A stretch of 64,000 bases of DNA from Diplonema japonicum (taxonomy: Eukaryota; Euglenozoa; Diplonemea; Diplonemida; Diplonemidae). Shown here one piece after another: positions 1 to 10,547 of this stretch; positions within the stretch are counted from its first letter, which is position 1; every line of letters begins with the position of its first letter. The stretch covers positions 237,279-301,278 of the forward strand of contig OZ025751.1 of NCBI GenBank assembly GCA_964019335.1, in the 5' to 3' direction. The notes below the pieces were generated by a model, which saw only the letters and a list, made by a program, of their open reading frames with translations, ran no database searches and was not told the origin of the DNA. The position numbers and the translations under genes are program-made.

Positions 1-87
1 TCGCGAACGCAGCGAACGGCCCTAGCCAAGCAAAGAAGAGGGTTCCTGCATTTGTTTTTCCTGAAACAAAAAGCAATTACGCCGGGG

Positions 88-489
88 ATGGCAAACCCGT
101 GGATGCCGGTACCTGAGTGGCAAAAATATTTAAGAGATAAGGCGATGCAGGACCCAAAATATCACCAGCATTTTTTTGACGAGATTAACCCCGAAGCGAA
201 CAGGAAGGGTAGAAAGGCAGAGGTTTTTTTCCTCACCATCGTGGTTGTTGTACTAAACCTGTACTTATGGGTTTTGTCTATCCGGACTCGATCGCTGCAA
301 ATCGAGTGCCTGAAAATAGAAGAGACCCAATCAAAATTCGTGTCAAAATTGATAATTTCTGACGAGGGCCTACTCAAGGAGATTGTAGCAGCCGTGGACA
401 GGGTGGGAGCTGAAAAAAATATAAAGTATGAAAACAGTGGGGGAAAAAAAATAAAAAAATCCCCACAGAAAACGAAAAGCTGTGTATGA
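88..489 (+). CDS. small single-pass membrane protein, unknown
   Basis: Reading frame of 133 residues from the ATG at 88. The frame stays open leftwards to the edge of the window, so the true start could lie upstream and the gene may be 5'-partial. The N-terminal half is hydrophilic (MANPWMPVPEW...). One hydrophobic segment of about 20 residues (FFLTIVVVVLNLYLWVL, near residues 47-65) should span a membrane. It is followed by a hydrophilic segment with heptad-like Leu/Ile spacing and a Lys-rich tail. No family is recognised. An AG after a T-rich stretch just before the ATG could be a splice acceptor. The stop is 116 bases before the next start, on the same strand. Confidence 0.5.
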   Translation: MANPWMPVPEWQKYLRDKAMQDPKYHQHFFDEINPEANRKGRKAEVFFLTIVVVVLNLYLWVLSIRTRSLQIECLKIEETQSKFVSKLIISDEGLLKEIVAAVDRVGAEKNIKYENSGGKKIKKSPQKTKSCV

Positions 490-605
490 GCAAGAGTTCC
501 AAGGACTTTTGTGATATATATATATATATTTTCCCCCCCCCCCCAAACGTACATTTTAAAAAAAAAATAATAATAACAACAACAAGGAGGGAAAAAGAGG
601 GGTAT

Positions 606-2861
606 ATGGACCCGCTCATACCTGCTGCGGAGCTGTCTCATATTTCGGGGGAAACCTACCTCGATTATGCTGGAGCAGGCCTGTACTGTCAAAGCCAGGT
701 TGAAGCGTTGTATAAGGATTTAAAAGAAGGCGGTTATGGAAACCCACACAGCAAGAACAGCAAGGGAAAGAGATCAAGAGATACAGCGGAACAGTTGAAG
801 CGACAGATTCTCACCGAACTCAACACCGATAGCGACAGATACGAGGTGGTCATCACGTCGGGAGCAACGGGAGGGTTAAAGATAGTGGGACAGAGCTTTC
901 CATTCACAGAAGATTCTGTTTATGGTGTTCACCAGCACAACCACAACTCTGTTCTGGGAATACGGCGGTGTTGCTTGTCAAAAAACGGAAAGTACAAATG
1001 TTTTCCGAAAGAAGAATTTCCCCCGGTAGAATCCTCTACAACGAAACCGTCTCTCCTCGCCGCCCCGCTTCTCTGCAACTTCTCCGGGCTTATAACAGAT
1101 CTAACATGGTGCGGCATGGCAAGACAACAAGGATGGTACACTCTCGTCGATGCCGCCGCCGCATTCTGCAAAATGAAAATCGATCTTTCAAGCCCCTCCT
1201 GCCAGCCGGACTTCATGGTTCTATCTTTCTACAAAGCATTTGGAATGCCCACTGGAATGGGTGTTCTTATCATACGCAAACCAGCTTTACAAATTCTTCG
1301 TAAAAACTACTTCGGTGGAGGGACGTTAAGCGCGTGTACCGCTGATGTACCATGGGAGGTTTTCCGGCAAGGGTCAGACGGGTATGAAGACGGCACTCCA
1401 TCGTTCCTCGACGCGGGAACAGCGCTTTTTGGAATGAAGATGATGGAGAAGCTGTCGGTGGAGGTTGTTGAGTCTCGCATGAGAATACTGACGAAGACTC
1501 TGTTGCAAACGATACGCGGGGCAACACACAGCAACGGAACCCCGTTGGCCGTGGTGTACGGTCACACCCCTGACACAAGAAAATACAGCTGCGTGGTAGC
1601 CTTCAATCTCATCGACGAATCCCGTTCGCCTATCGGGTACGCCGCCGTTGTGGAAGCAGCCGACATCCACGACATTCAATTAAGAGGAGGGTGTTTCTGC
1701 AACCCTGGTGCGTGTCACTCGTACCTCAATATCAGTCCAGAAGAAGCGAAAAATCATGAAACAGAAGGCCATGTCTGCGGTGACGCCAAGGACATCATCA
1801 ATGGCAAGCCTACCGGCGCCGTCCGTGCCAGCATCGGGCCCTACACAACCGAGGACGATATTTCAAAACTGGGTTTGTTTTTGCAAACCTGTTTTCTTCA
1901 TGATGATGGGGATCAAGGCAGGCTTCACCCTGCAGAACATAGCAAACCGTGTGTTGTCACAGACCTCTACCTCTACCCTGTGAAGGGCGCAAGAGCCGTT
2001 CAAATAACAAACACATGGCCGGTGACGCCGACGGGGCTTTTATTCGACAGGGTGTGGTGTGTTTGTAGGTCGTCTTCACCGATTGCAGCCACCCGGAAGA
2101 CCATCCCTGGGCTCAGCGAGATACAGCCTTTTATCGATGTGTCCCGTGGCGTGTTGATTCTGGGGCATCTTCCGAGCAAACAGTATATTGAATGCCCGCT
2201 TTCCCCGCCGGACAACAAACAACAAGAACTTGGATTAAGCCGAGACGTGAATGTGCGGGGCACGAAGGGCTCCGTGTTGCTGTGTTCTGATGATGTCAAC
2301 ACATGGTTGAGCGAAAAGCTCGGTGAGCCAGGCTTGACGTTATGCTACAAGGAACAAGGAAATTTATCGAACACAGGTGCCTTTCTTGTTGTGAATGATG
2401 AATCTGTCGAGAGGTTAAGAGAGACATCCCCGCAAGGGTGTGCCGTGCAGAAAGAGGTCTTCCGCCCGAATATTGTCCTGCAGACGGGGTCGGCATGGGC
2501 AGAGGATGAGTGGAGGGAGCTTCGGTTCAAGGGATTCACATTGACAGATTTTGAACCGTGTGTAAGGTGCTCTCAGATTAACATCCCGACGGAGCCCCCT
2601 TACACGCCTTCGCGGGATCAAGAGCCGCTCCGGACCTTGCTTCGAACTCGGAAGGTTAAGGGCAAGCCCATTTTCGGCGCCACCGCCTCCATCGCTGGCC
2701 CTTCCTTTTCGTCATCGATGACAACTAACCTGTCCCCTCTCCCATCCCACCCCCCTGTCTCCCCGGCGGTGTACTTCACAGGCACCCAAACACCCCTCAT
2801 CATGAAGGGGTGTCCGCACATCAGCGTCGGCGACGAATTCACCACCATCGGAAGGGGGTGA
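606..2861 (+). CDS. MOCOS: molybdenum cofactor sulfurase
   Basis: Single exon, 751 residues from the ATG at 606 (YMDPLIPAAELSHISGETYL). The frame is open upstream to 486, but that part is translated homopolymer. The N-terminal two thirds is a class V aminotransferase/NifS-like domain with YLDYAGAGLY near the start, the likely PLP lysine K210 in SFYKAFGMPTG, and the cysteine cluster C363, C365 and C370 in RGGCFCNPGAC. The last third is a MOSC beta-barrel domain (LYPVKGARAVQ; FRPNIVLQ; DFEPCVRCSQINI; CPHISVGDEF). The family transfers sulfur from cysteine to the molybdenum cofactor of xanthine dehydrogenase and aldehyde oxidase. It is somewhat shorter than animal and plant forms, but both domains are complete. 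I am confident of the family. Confidence 0.93.
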   Translation: MDPLIPAAELSHISGETYLDYAGAGLYCQSQVEALYKDLKEGGYGNPHSKNSKGKRSRDTAEQLKRQILTELNTDSDRYEVVITSGATGGLKIVGQSFPFTEDSVYGVHQHNHNSVLGIRRCCLSKNGKYKCFPKEEFPPVESSTTKPSLLAAPLLCNFSGLITDLTWCGMARQQGWYTLVDAAAAFCKMKIDLSSPSCQPDFMVLSFYKAFGMPTGMGVLIIRKPALQILRKNYFGGGTLSACTADVPWEVFRQGSDGYEDGTPSFLDAGTALFGMKMMEKLSVEVVESRMRILTKTLLQTIRGATHSNGTPLAVVYGHTPDTRKYSCVVAFNLIDESRSPIGYAAVVEAADIHDIQLRGGCFCNPGACHSYLNISPEEAKNHETEGHVCGDAKDIINGKPTGAVRASIGPYTTEDDISKLGLFLQTCFLHDDGDQGRLHPAEHSKPCVVTDLYLYPVKGARAVQITNTWPVTPTGLLFDRVWCVCRSSSPIAATRKTIPGLSEIQPFIDVSRGVLILGHLPSKQYIECPLSPPDNKQQELGLSRDVNVRGTKGSVLLCSDDVNTWLSEKLGEPGLTLCYKEQGNLSNTGAFLVVNDESVERLRETSPQGCAVQKEVFRPNIVLQTGSAWAEDEWRELRFKGFTLTDFEPCVRCSQINIPTEPPYTPSRDQEPLRTLLRTRKVKGKPIFGATASIAGPSFSSSMTTNLSPLPSHPPVSPAVYFTGTQTPLIMKGCPHISVGDEFTTIGRG

Positions 2862-3021
2862 GGGGGGAGGAGAAAATTACGCGTGTTTTTTTTTTCTTTT
2901 TTTTTTTACTCCTTTTTTTGGGGGTCACCCCCCCCTTTTTTTTTGCTTCTTCTCCTTCGAGATCAAAAACGAAGAGAGAAAAAAAAAAGAAAAGAAAAAA
3001 AACCTCTCTCATGGTTTACGT

Positions 3022-3078
3022 GTTTTTTTTTTTTTTTTTTCCCACACACTTTCCATCATGTTGCCAACCCTACAACAG
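3022..3078 (+). promoter_or_regulatory. polypyrimidine tract and putative trans-splice acceptor
   Basis: A T-run at about 3022-3040 is followed by CCCACACACTTTCC and an AG at 3077-3078, 16 bases before the ATG of the PDZ gene. In a trans-splicing euglenozoan this is where the spliced leader would be joined. It is the clearest such site in the first 10 kb. It is inferred from layout only. Confidence 0.45.
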
Positions 3079-3094
3079 GACCGCCCCGGGGGGA

Positions 3095-3901
3095 ATGGCT
3101 GATCCGGAAATGGAGAGCCTTGCGGCCTCGGAAAGAACACTTGATGAAGTCGACCGGCAGATTGTGGAGAAGAGGGAAGCTGTGAGGGTGCTAATGACCG
3201 AGATCACCATGTTAGAGGGCGAGAGGGACGGGCTCGCGTTGAGGGTGAGGGAACAGCGGGTGGCGGTGAACGATAAACTGGTGCTGCTGGCCGCACAGTG
3301 CCAGATGGGTATCGCGGCACAACAACAAAACACGCAAGCTGCCGTGCAACAGACCATCTTAGAAGAGAAGGTACGGATGTTGGAGAGCGATCTCATGACC
3401 GCAAGACAAAACTCAGAAGGCCTGGTCTCAAGCCTCACCGACAAGCTCCACAAAGCCGATGAAGCCACTGAAGAAGCCCGTGCTTTGAAAGGTCTCCTCC
3501 TCCAAAAGCGTTGCTTCCAATGCCATAACCAGATGACATGTCAGTGCGAAGGGTTTGCCGTCCTCGGCATCGAGGTGGCCGATGCATCAAAGTTCAATCT
3601 GGACGGTGTCTGGGTTATCTCCACTGTTGACCACGGCCCTTGCAACCTTGCAGGCATCCTCCCTGGAGACGTACTTTACGAGTTTGAAGGCATCTCCATA
3701 TCGAACAGGAAGGATCTTCGGAGCTGTCTCTCTAGTTGCAAGCCGCAGCAACAGGTGATCCTCACCGTAACCCGCGACCCCGGGAACGCCGCCCCCGTGC
3801 AGACCCGTGTCTCCGTCAGCCTCGGGTCCTCGCACACAAAACAGCAAAACGTCCGCAAAGTTCGAATGAGAAGCGCCTCGCCTTCTCCCACCCGGTTGTA
3901 A
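3095..3901 (+). CDS. coiled-coil and PDZ-domain protein
   Basis: 268 residues from the ATG at 3095, chosen because it follows the AG acceptor at 3078. The open frame further upstream is translated homopolymer and overlaps the MOCOS stop. Residues about 10-125 are a long charged heptad coiled coil (ERTLDEVDRQIVEKREAV... through LTDKLHKADEATEEARAL). A short cysteine-containing linker (CFQCHNQMTCQC) follows. Residues about 150-235 look like a PDZ domain: GFAVLGIEV in the binding-loop region, GPCNLAGILPGDVLYEFEGISI, then a last strand QVILTVTRD. The tail is basic and Ser-rich (RMRSASPSPTRL). PDZ domains bind C-terminal peptides, so a scaffold role is likely. The partner is unknown. Confidence 0.75.
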   Translation: MADPEMESLAASERTLDEVDRQIVEKREAVRVLMTEITMLEGERDGLALRVREQRVAVNDKLVLLAAQCQMGIAAQQQNTQAAVQQTILEEKVRMLESDLMTARQNSEGLVSSLTDKLHKADEATEEARALKGLLLQKRCFQCHNQMTCQCEGFAVLGIEVADASKFNLDGVWVISTVDHGPCNLAGILPGDVLYEFEGISISNRKDLRSCLSSCKPQQQVILTVTRDPGNAAPVQTRVSVSLGSSHTKQQNVRKVRMRSASPSPTRL

Positions 3902-4048
3902 AAAAAAAATCTTTTTTTTTTGTAGTTATTGTTGTTGTTGTACCCTTAGTATTGTAGTTTTTTTTTTTTTTTTTTTTTTTTGTTTTGTCTGCAAATCGAG
4001 CTGGGAGGAAACAAACAAAGAAAAGGCAGCGGCGGAGGGCGTTGCAGT

Positions 4049-4094
<46 letters not shown>

Positions 4095-4095
4095 T

Positions 4096-5356
4096 ATGAA
4101 CGTCCGGGGGAGTTTCAAGGATGCCAGGCGCATCATGATAAAGGTGGGGAGCAACGTTTTGACGAACGAACAGGGCCGGTTGTCCATCGGGAGGATAGGG
4201 CACATCGTCGAACAAATTGCAAAACTAGTCCTTCAGGACGGGAAGGAGGTCATCCTAGTGAGCAGCGGGGCCGTGGCGGTGGGGAGGAGAAGGCTCGAGT
4301 TCCAACGAAGACTGAGCAGAAGCATCCTGCACACCGACAAGGTCACCGTTCCCACAAACCGCGCAGCCGCATCCGCCGGCCAAGCAGCCTTCATGGCTTT
4401 GTACGAGCAGATGTTCGCCCAGTTCGACCTGATGGTGGGAAATGTACTACTCACCCATTCAGACCTTAGTTCACCCCAACACATAAGCACCTTTGCAAAC
4501 ACAATCGACGAACTTTTGAAATGCTCGATCATCCCAGTGCTTAACGAGAACGACGTGACGAACCAGCTCATCGCGAACGCCCCAGCATGGTTTGCCGACA
4601 ACGATTCCCTCTCAGCCAAGCTTGCCACAGATCTCGACGCGCAACTGTTGCTTCTCCTGACAGACATCGATGGTGTCTACACAAAGCCGCCTGGCGAGAA
4701 GGGTGGGTACCTCCTCGATTACTACTCACCAGCCATCGACACCATTAAGTTCGGTGAGGTGTCGAGCAGAGGCCGTGGTGGGATGGAGTCGAAGATCCGC
4801 GCTGCAACCCTCGCCTCCCAGAGAGGCGTTGATGTTGTCGTTGCGTCTGGCTACGAACGCAATGTCATAGACCGCCTGTTCGCAGGCGAGGTCATGGGTA
4901 CTGTCTTCACAGAGAAGTGGGAAATGCAAGCTTTGACACCAAGACAGACCTGTGCAAAGGCGAACCAATGTAAATCGGAGCTGCACACGATGTCAGGGTC
5001 AACACGATCCGATCTTTTGCGTGGTATCTCTGAAGCCATGATACGGGATGCGCCTGCGATACTCGAGGCGAACAATGCTGACATCTCCGCTGCTCCTGAG
5101 ATGCGGTCGAAGCTTGAGCTGGACCTTGACGCCATTAAGGCCATCGCGAAGAGTACCTCGATGCTCGCCAACTCCCCCGACCCTGTCGGTGCCATCCTTG
5201 AGCAGCGTGAACTTACAGACGGGCTCACACTGAACAGAACCACCTCCCCACTTGGGGTGGTGCTTGCCCTTGGTGATGCTCCGGAAGTGTTCCCTCAGGC
5301 TGTGTCTCTCGCGATGCGGACGGGCAATGCATTGATATTCTACGATGGTGTGAGTA

Positions 5357-5391
<35 letters not shown>

Positions 5392-6487
5392 TAACCCTTC
5401 CCACAGTAAGCGGTCATGCAAGGAATACCTACGAGGCGTTCTGCACCACCATCAGGACAGTGACACATGGAAGATATCCAGCAGACGCAGTATGGATTTT
5501 TTTTTTTTTTTTTTTTTTTTTAATGCCCATTTTCAAAAAAAAAAAAAAAAAAAAACCAAAAAAAAAAAAAAAACAGATCCAACTGCTAGGAAGGGAAGTC
5601 GACCTCACCCGCCTCGTGACACAGAAGGAAGACCTCATCGACGTGATACTGATACGAGGGTAATGCGGGAAAAAAGAAAAAGAAAAAAAAAGAAAAAGAA
5701 AAAAATAATATAAAGGTCTCGAGAGCTAGCTAGGAAGATAACAGACCAAACAAGAGTACCTGTACTAGGCGCGGGGAATGGATGTGTGTCTCATGTGTAT
5801 ATTGACGAAGCTGCGGATGTGGAGAAAGCAGTGGCCATCGTGCTGGACAGCAAGGCGACAAAGGGAAGGCCTGGGTGTAACATAGGTCCCACGAACCTGG
5901 TGTACAACGCAATGGATGTCTTGCTGATACACGAGAGCTTCCCATCGGAGTCCAGATCCAAGCTTGTGAGGGCACTGAGTGAGGCTAAGGTACGATTGTA
6001 TGGCGGTCCAAACGCTGCTGTAAACCTTGGGCTCAGCGAGGCGCCAAGTCTTGAAACAGAGTGGGGAGCACAACTTGCTGCCACAATTGAAATTGTAGGA
6101 TCAACGCAAGAAGCTGTGAAAATCATAAATTCAAACGGTGCTGGTACAGCCGATGTTATTGTAACAGAAAATCCTCAATCCGCAGAGATTTTTCTCAATG
6201 AGGTGGATTCTGCTTGTATTTTCCAGAATGCTTCCACACGTTTTGCTGATGGATACCGTCTTGGGATAGGTGCTGAGACAGGCGTCTCGACCAGAAGGAT
6301 CCACACAAGAGGCCCTGCAGGGATAAAGGGTCTCCTCACGTCACGATGGGTTGTGAAGTCAGATTCGTGCCACACAATCCAACAAGAGATGGAAGGAAAG
6401 TGGGCTTATGTCCACAGGGAACTCCCTTCTTCATATGATGATGTTGATGCTGATAGTGATGGTTGTGGAAAAGTTTCTGATGCTTGA
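4096..6487 (+). CDS. P5CS: delta-1-pyrroline-5-carboxylate synthase (4 exons)
   Basis: Bifunctional glutamate 5-kinase/gamma-glutamyl phosphate reductase, which makes the proline precursor P5C. Exons 4096-5347, 5407-5489, 5577-5659 and 5716-6487 give 729 residues, normal for the family. The kinase half has MIKVGSNVLTNEQGR, VSSGAVAVGRRRL, NENDVTN and ADNDSLSAKLA. The reductase half starts near MSGSTRSDLLRGISEAM and has SPLGVVLALGDAPEVFPQA, IQLLGREVD, DLIDVILIRG, VPVLGAGNGCVSHVYIDEAAD and RFADGYRLGIGAETGVST. The three GT-AG introns (59, 87 and 56 nt) are packed with A-runs. Removing them restores the conserved sequence exactly. The expected catalytic cysteine lies in GRPGCNIGPTNLVYNAMDVLLIH. 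An A-run of over 40 bases precedes the ATG. Confidence 0.92.
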
Positions 6488-7545
6488 AAAAAAAACTTTT
6501 TTTTTTCCCTCTGCTGTCTACCACCGCCTCCTGCATTTTTTTTTTCCCTCTTTGGAAAAAAAAATGTGGTTTTTTTTTTTTTTTTTTTTTTTTTTGCGAG
6601 AAAAAAAAAGAGAGCGTGGTGATATGCTGGAATGGGGGGTGTGTTTTTTTTTTTGTTTCATTTTTTTTTAAATTTCTTCTCTTTCTTTTTCTTTTTTCCT
6701 TCCCCCCCCCCCGCAGCGCATTTTTATTCCAAATTTATGTCGCTTTTTTATATTTATTATTTGTGTGTTTTTTTAAATTTTTAAATACTCGTTTTTTTTT
6801 CTTTTTTTCTTTCTTCTCCTGAAACGCTCCGGTCCGCCTTTCTGTGTGCACCGATCCTTTGTTCGAATACACCGTCCTCCCCCCCCCCCCCCCCCTCTAG
6901 AACGTGTAGTTACCCTTTTTTAAAAAAGATTTTTCTTTGCATAAAAAAAAAAGAAAAAGAGAAAAAAAAAAACATGGAAAGAAAAGAAAAAAAGTGAATC
7001 GGAGAGTCAAAAGACAAATTAAAAAAAAAACCCCTTTCTTGTGAAAATAGGGTCATCGTGACCCTCACCTTTAAAAAAAAAAAATCGGGGCGAAATTCTT
7101 TGTGGTAGGTGTCGATTGCCCCTGGAAAAAAAAACCCCCCGCATTTTAACTTTTTTTTTGTTCTAATCTTTTTTTTATTTCTTGCGTGTGGAATTTTTTT
7201 GTTCAACGTTCATGTCTCTGAAGAACCTCAAGCACACTGTGCCTCCAGCTCAGATGAGGCACTTTCGACTTTAAGCATTGTGCTCCTGGACAGCTTTAGA
7301 GACACGTGGTACAATCGGGGTAAAAAAAAAAACTTTTTTTATTTTGTTTCTTCCTTTCCTTCACCTTTCCCTTTTCCTTTCATCCCCCCTTTTTTTTGAT
7401 ATTGGGGAAAAAAAAAAGGAAAATGACACTCGTTCGCTCCTAAAGAGAAAAAAACAAAAAAAATAACTATAACACCTGCCTATATCCCCCCCCCCTCGCG
7501 CTGTTCACCCGAGTAGTACGTAAAAGGAAAAAAAAAAAAAAAAAA
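6488..7545. other. homopolymer-rich spacer with one complex island
   Basis: Mostly A, T and C runs. A non-repetitive island lies at about 7200-7320, with a 20-codon ATG frame at 7212-7274 (MSLKNLKHTVPPAQMRHFRL) that I cannot assign. Another short non-repetitive patch lies at 6830-6880. The spacer ends in a C-run and an AG before the A-tract that leads into the EHD start codon. No other gene is seen. Confidence 0.5.
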
Positions 7546-8430
7546 ATGACGGGCAGGCCTCAAAGGTTGCCTGGGTACTCCATGAAGGGAGATGAGGAGA
7601 TGTGGGATGCGCATCTAAAAAGGGTGCTGGGCCAACTTCAAATGATCTACCACAAGGTGATCCTTCCAGTCGAGGAAAAGTTCAAATTCGACACCTTCAG
7701 ACCAAGCTGGTTCGCGGAGACACTAGTACAGACAAAGCCCTTCGTGACGTTCATGGGTCCGTTTTCTTCCGGAAAATCCACGTTTATCAACCACCTTCTT
7801 GAAAGCAATTATCTATGGACAGGTCCACAGCCCACAACAGACAAGTTCACGGTTGTACTACACGGCGACCAACCGCAACAAATCGGAGGAAGGGTGTTAG
7901 CAAACCAACAGGACTTACCATTTAGAGGTTTAAACGCTTTTGGCGACCAGTTTCTAGAACACCTTGACGGGTACCAGATTGACCACGAACTCCTCCGATC
8001 GGTAACCCTAGTAGACACACCTGGTGTTTTAGAGGCTGCTGGTGACATTCACAGCCGGCGGTATGATTATATTAAAGTGTGCAGATGGTTTGTGGAACGA
8101 TCAGACCTTGTCTTTGTGTTGTTCGACCCTACTAAGCTGGATGCTGGTATTGAACTGAAGATGCTTTTCAAGCACGCGCTTAAGGGGAACGAGTCGAAAA
8201 TTAGGATTATTCTCAACAAGGCGGATTCTATCGGGTCGCAGGAGCTCATGCGGGTGTACGGGTCGCTGTTTTGGAACCTTTCTAACATGATTAATGCCAC
8301 GGAGCCGCCGCGTGTGTTTGTTGGGTCCTTCTGGGACAAGCCTTACCGTCCAAATACCAACCACGCTCTGTTCACGGAGGAGAAATCAGATCTTTTATAT
8401 GATTTGACAGAGGTTTGCTTTGCAGGGAGG

Positions 8431-8461
<31 letters not shown>

Positions 8462-9149
8462 AGACGGTTCCCCTTCAGAGTCTTGACAAACGTGTGACGT
8501 CTGTTCTCAGGCGAGCAAAGGAGGTACTTGTTCACGCGTTGGTTTGCAGCATGCTGAAACAAGGGATGCCCAAGTTCTTCGGGAAGGACAAGGCGAAGAA
8601 AGAGGCCATTAACAATATTAAAAAGGTATGGATGGGTAAGCCCCCCCCCCCCCCCCCCCCCCTGATTCAAAAAAAAACACAGATCTACCAAGATGTGCAG
8701 CTTAAGTTCAAGTTTGTTACAAGCAACGACTTTGCGGACGAACAAGAGTACTTTGTATGAGACAGGGAAAAAGAAAATATTTTCTTTTACAAACACACAA
8801 GGCTTTCTTCGAAAAAGTTGACCTTCTTGAACTGCCACGTTTTGAGAGGATGGAGAAGGAGGGGCAGATCGCTGCGATGAAGAAGGTAAAAGAAAAAAAA
8901 ATTTTTTTATGAAAAAAAAAAAAAAAAACAGATCATCGAAAAGGACCTCCCCGAGCTTTTGCAGCCTATTAAATCGGCGAGCACAGTGGACCCCAGGGAC
9001 AGGTAATGGCTTCCTCCCCCTCTCAAAAAAATAAGAAACCCTCCTCCCTACAGGAAACAAGCAAGAGATGTACAGGACAGGTACCATGACACAATGGCTA
9101 AGCAACTGGCAGGGAAACAGGGCCAGCAAGGAGCTATTGGTAATTTTGG

Positions 9150-9180
<31 letters not shown>

Positions 9181-9615
9181 TCAGGCGAGATGGGTCCTTC
9201 AGCATGGAGAAAGGGTGTCAACGACACCGCCATGGGGAAAGAAATTGGGTACAATCCAACTACTGCCAATATCGGGCAAGGAGCGACAGCTCCCTCCGCT
9301 CCGCAGCAGGAATTTGAGGCACCGGCAGCACCGGCACCGGTAGCTCAGGTTGCTACGGCACCTCCACAGCCAGCGGCAACACCTGCACCTGCAGCTGGGA
9401 TGGACATGGGGCAAATGCAGCAAATGATGCAGATGATGCAAATGATGCAGCAGATGCAGCCCGGTGGTGCTGCTCCTGCTGCCGCAGCTCCAGGTGGAAT
9501 GGACCCTATGATGCAGCAGATGATGATGGCACAAATGGCGGGTGGTGCAGCAGCTCCTGCAGCCGCAGCCCCAGCCCCCGCTCCTACACAAACTACCCCC
9601 CCTCCTGAAGAATAA
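7546..9615 (+). CDS. EHD-family dynamin-like ATPase (7 exons)
   Basis: Membrane-remodelling ATPase of the EHD type. My exon model is 7546-8412, 8464-8625, 8683-8754, 8802-8885, 8932-9002, 9054-9139 and 9185-9615, giving 590 residues. The G domain has the P-loop GPFSSGKST, switch region TDKFTVVLHG, DTPGVLEA and NKAD. The helical part VSSLL/AKEVLVHA, MPKFFGKDKAKKEAINNIKK, FEKVDLLELPRFERMEKEGQ and LLQPIKSASTVDPRD is EHD-like. The C-terminal EH domain of animal EHDs is absent. It is replaced by an Ala/Pro-rich tail with Gln-Met repeats (about residues 485-590). The introns are 45-57 nt, and some are in frame without stops (8413-8463 and 8626-8682), so an unspliced reading would give false poly-Lys and poly-Pro. 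Confidence 0.88.
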
Positions 9616-10547
9616 AATCGATTTCAACAAACGTGTTTTTTTTTTTAAAATTTTTTTTTGATCGGCAACTAAAAAGTGTTTTTTTTTATTGTGGTTCTTG
9701 CGCTTGAAAAGAAAAAAAGAACAAAAGAAAAAAATATATATATATAAAAAGATTATCGTCGGGATGTGTATTTTTCTTCTTTTTTTTTATAGGTGGTGGG
9801 GATAACATGGAAATATAAGAAGTACATCAGATGTGTTGTTCGCTGTTGACCTCCTCGTCGGTCATCACCGGTAGCGCCCGAGTGGAAGAACGTAACGCAG
9901 ATGCTCAGGGTGACGAACAGGCAGCAAACTGCACGAGCGCAGAATCTTGGTTACCCGGGACGCCCCGGCTAGGGTTGAGCACACCGCATGCTTAAGGACA
10001 CGACGCGGAACGCAGAAGAAGCTACTGCTCGGCCGTGGAGCGCCCCCTGTAATCAAGTAGGTATTTCGTGCTTCGTTGCACGCTTAACGCCACCTAGTGT
10101 TGCAATCAAAGCCCCATTTTTTTTCTTTTTGTATTTCCCCCGTATATAAAAAAAAGGACAAAGTAGGGTGTGGTTTCAAGAAAAAGAAAAAAAGAAGAAA
10201 AAAAGGCAGCTCCTTTTTTTAAACAGTAATTCGCCCACAGTTTCCTTGTGGTTTTTTTTTTTTTTTTGCCCCCTCCTTTCTCCTTTTTTTTTTGCTATGG
10301 TTCTGTCTTTTTTTTTTCCCTTCTTTCTTTCCTGTTGTCTTTCCGTGTTTTCTTTTTTTTTTTTTTGTTTTTTGCCCCTGTTTTCTTTTTGTTTCATTCT
10401 ATTCCACACGCCAAAAAAAAAATAAAAAAAAGACTGTTTCTTCTCTTTGATATTTATTTCCCTCCCCCCCCCCCCTCTCCCCCTTGAAAAAAAAAATTAA
10501 GGAGGGGAAGAAGAAAAAAAAAAGAAGAAACCCCATACAAAAAAAAA
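9616..10547. other. spacer carrying a retroelement 3' end
   Basis: Low-complexity A/T/C-rich spacer. Its only complex part is the 270-base repeat at 9791-10060, listed separately, plus about 60 bases after it. The remainder is poly-T/poly-A, with a long C-run at about 10460-10480 and an A-rich stretch that ends at the ATG of the next gene. Confidence 0.6.
9791..10060 (+). mobile_element. solo 3' end of a non-LTR retrotransposon
   Basis: This segment is nearly the same as 59418-59691. Both begin AGGTGGTGGGGATAACATG and end CCCCCTGTAATCAAGTAG, with scattered substitutions and small indels between. The 59.4-kb copy sits downstream of a retroelement-like coding remnant, so this is best read as a 5'-truncated insertion of the same element. 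There is no poly-A tail at the right boundary. It contains no intact reading frame. It could instead be an independent short interspersed repeat. Confidence 0.65.

Noticed and set aside
2883-3185. Phe- and Lys-rich open frames in spacers (also at 6408-6822, 27648-27986, 63371-63974)
   Set aside because: These are translations of T- and A-runs, without domain-like sequence.
6830-6895. tRNA-like TTCGAATAC word
   Set aside because: No A box, no acceptor stem and no cloverleaf can be formed around it.
8413-8463. Poly-lysine insertion in the EHD protein
   Set aside because: It is a 51-nt GT-AG intron with an A-run. Removal restores the family alignment.
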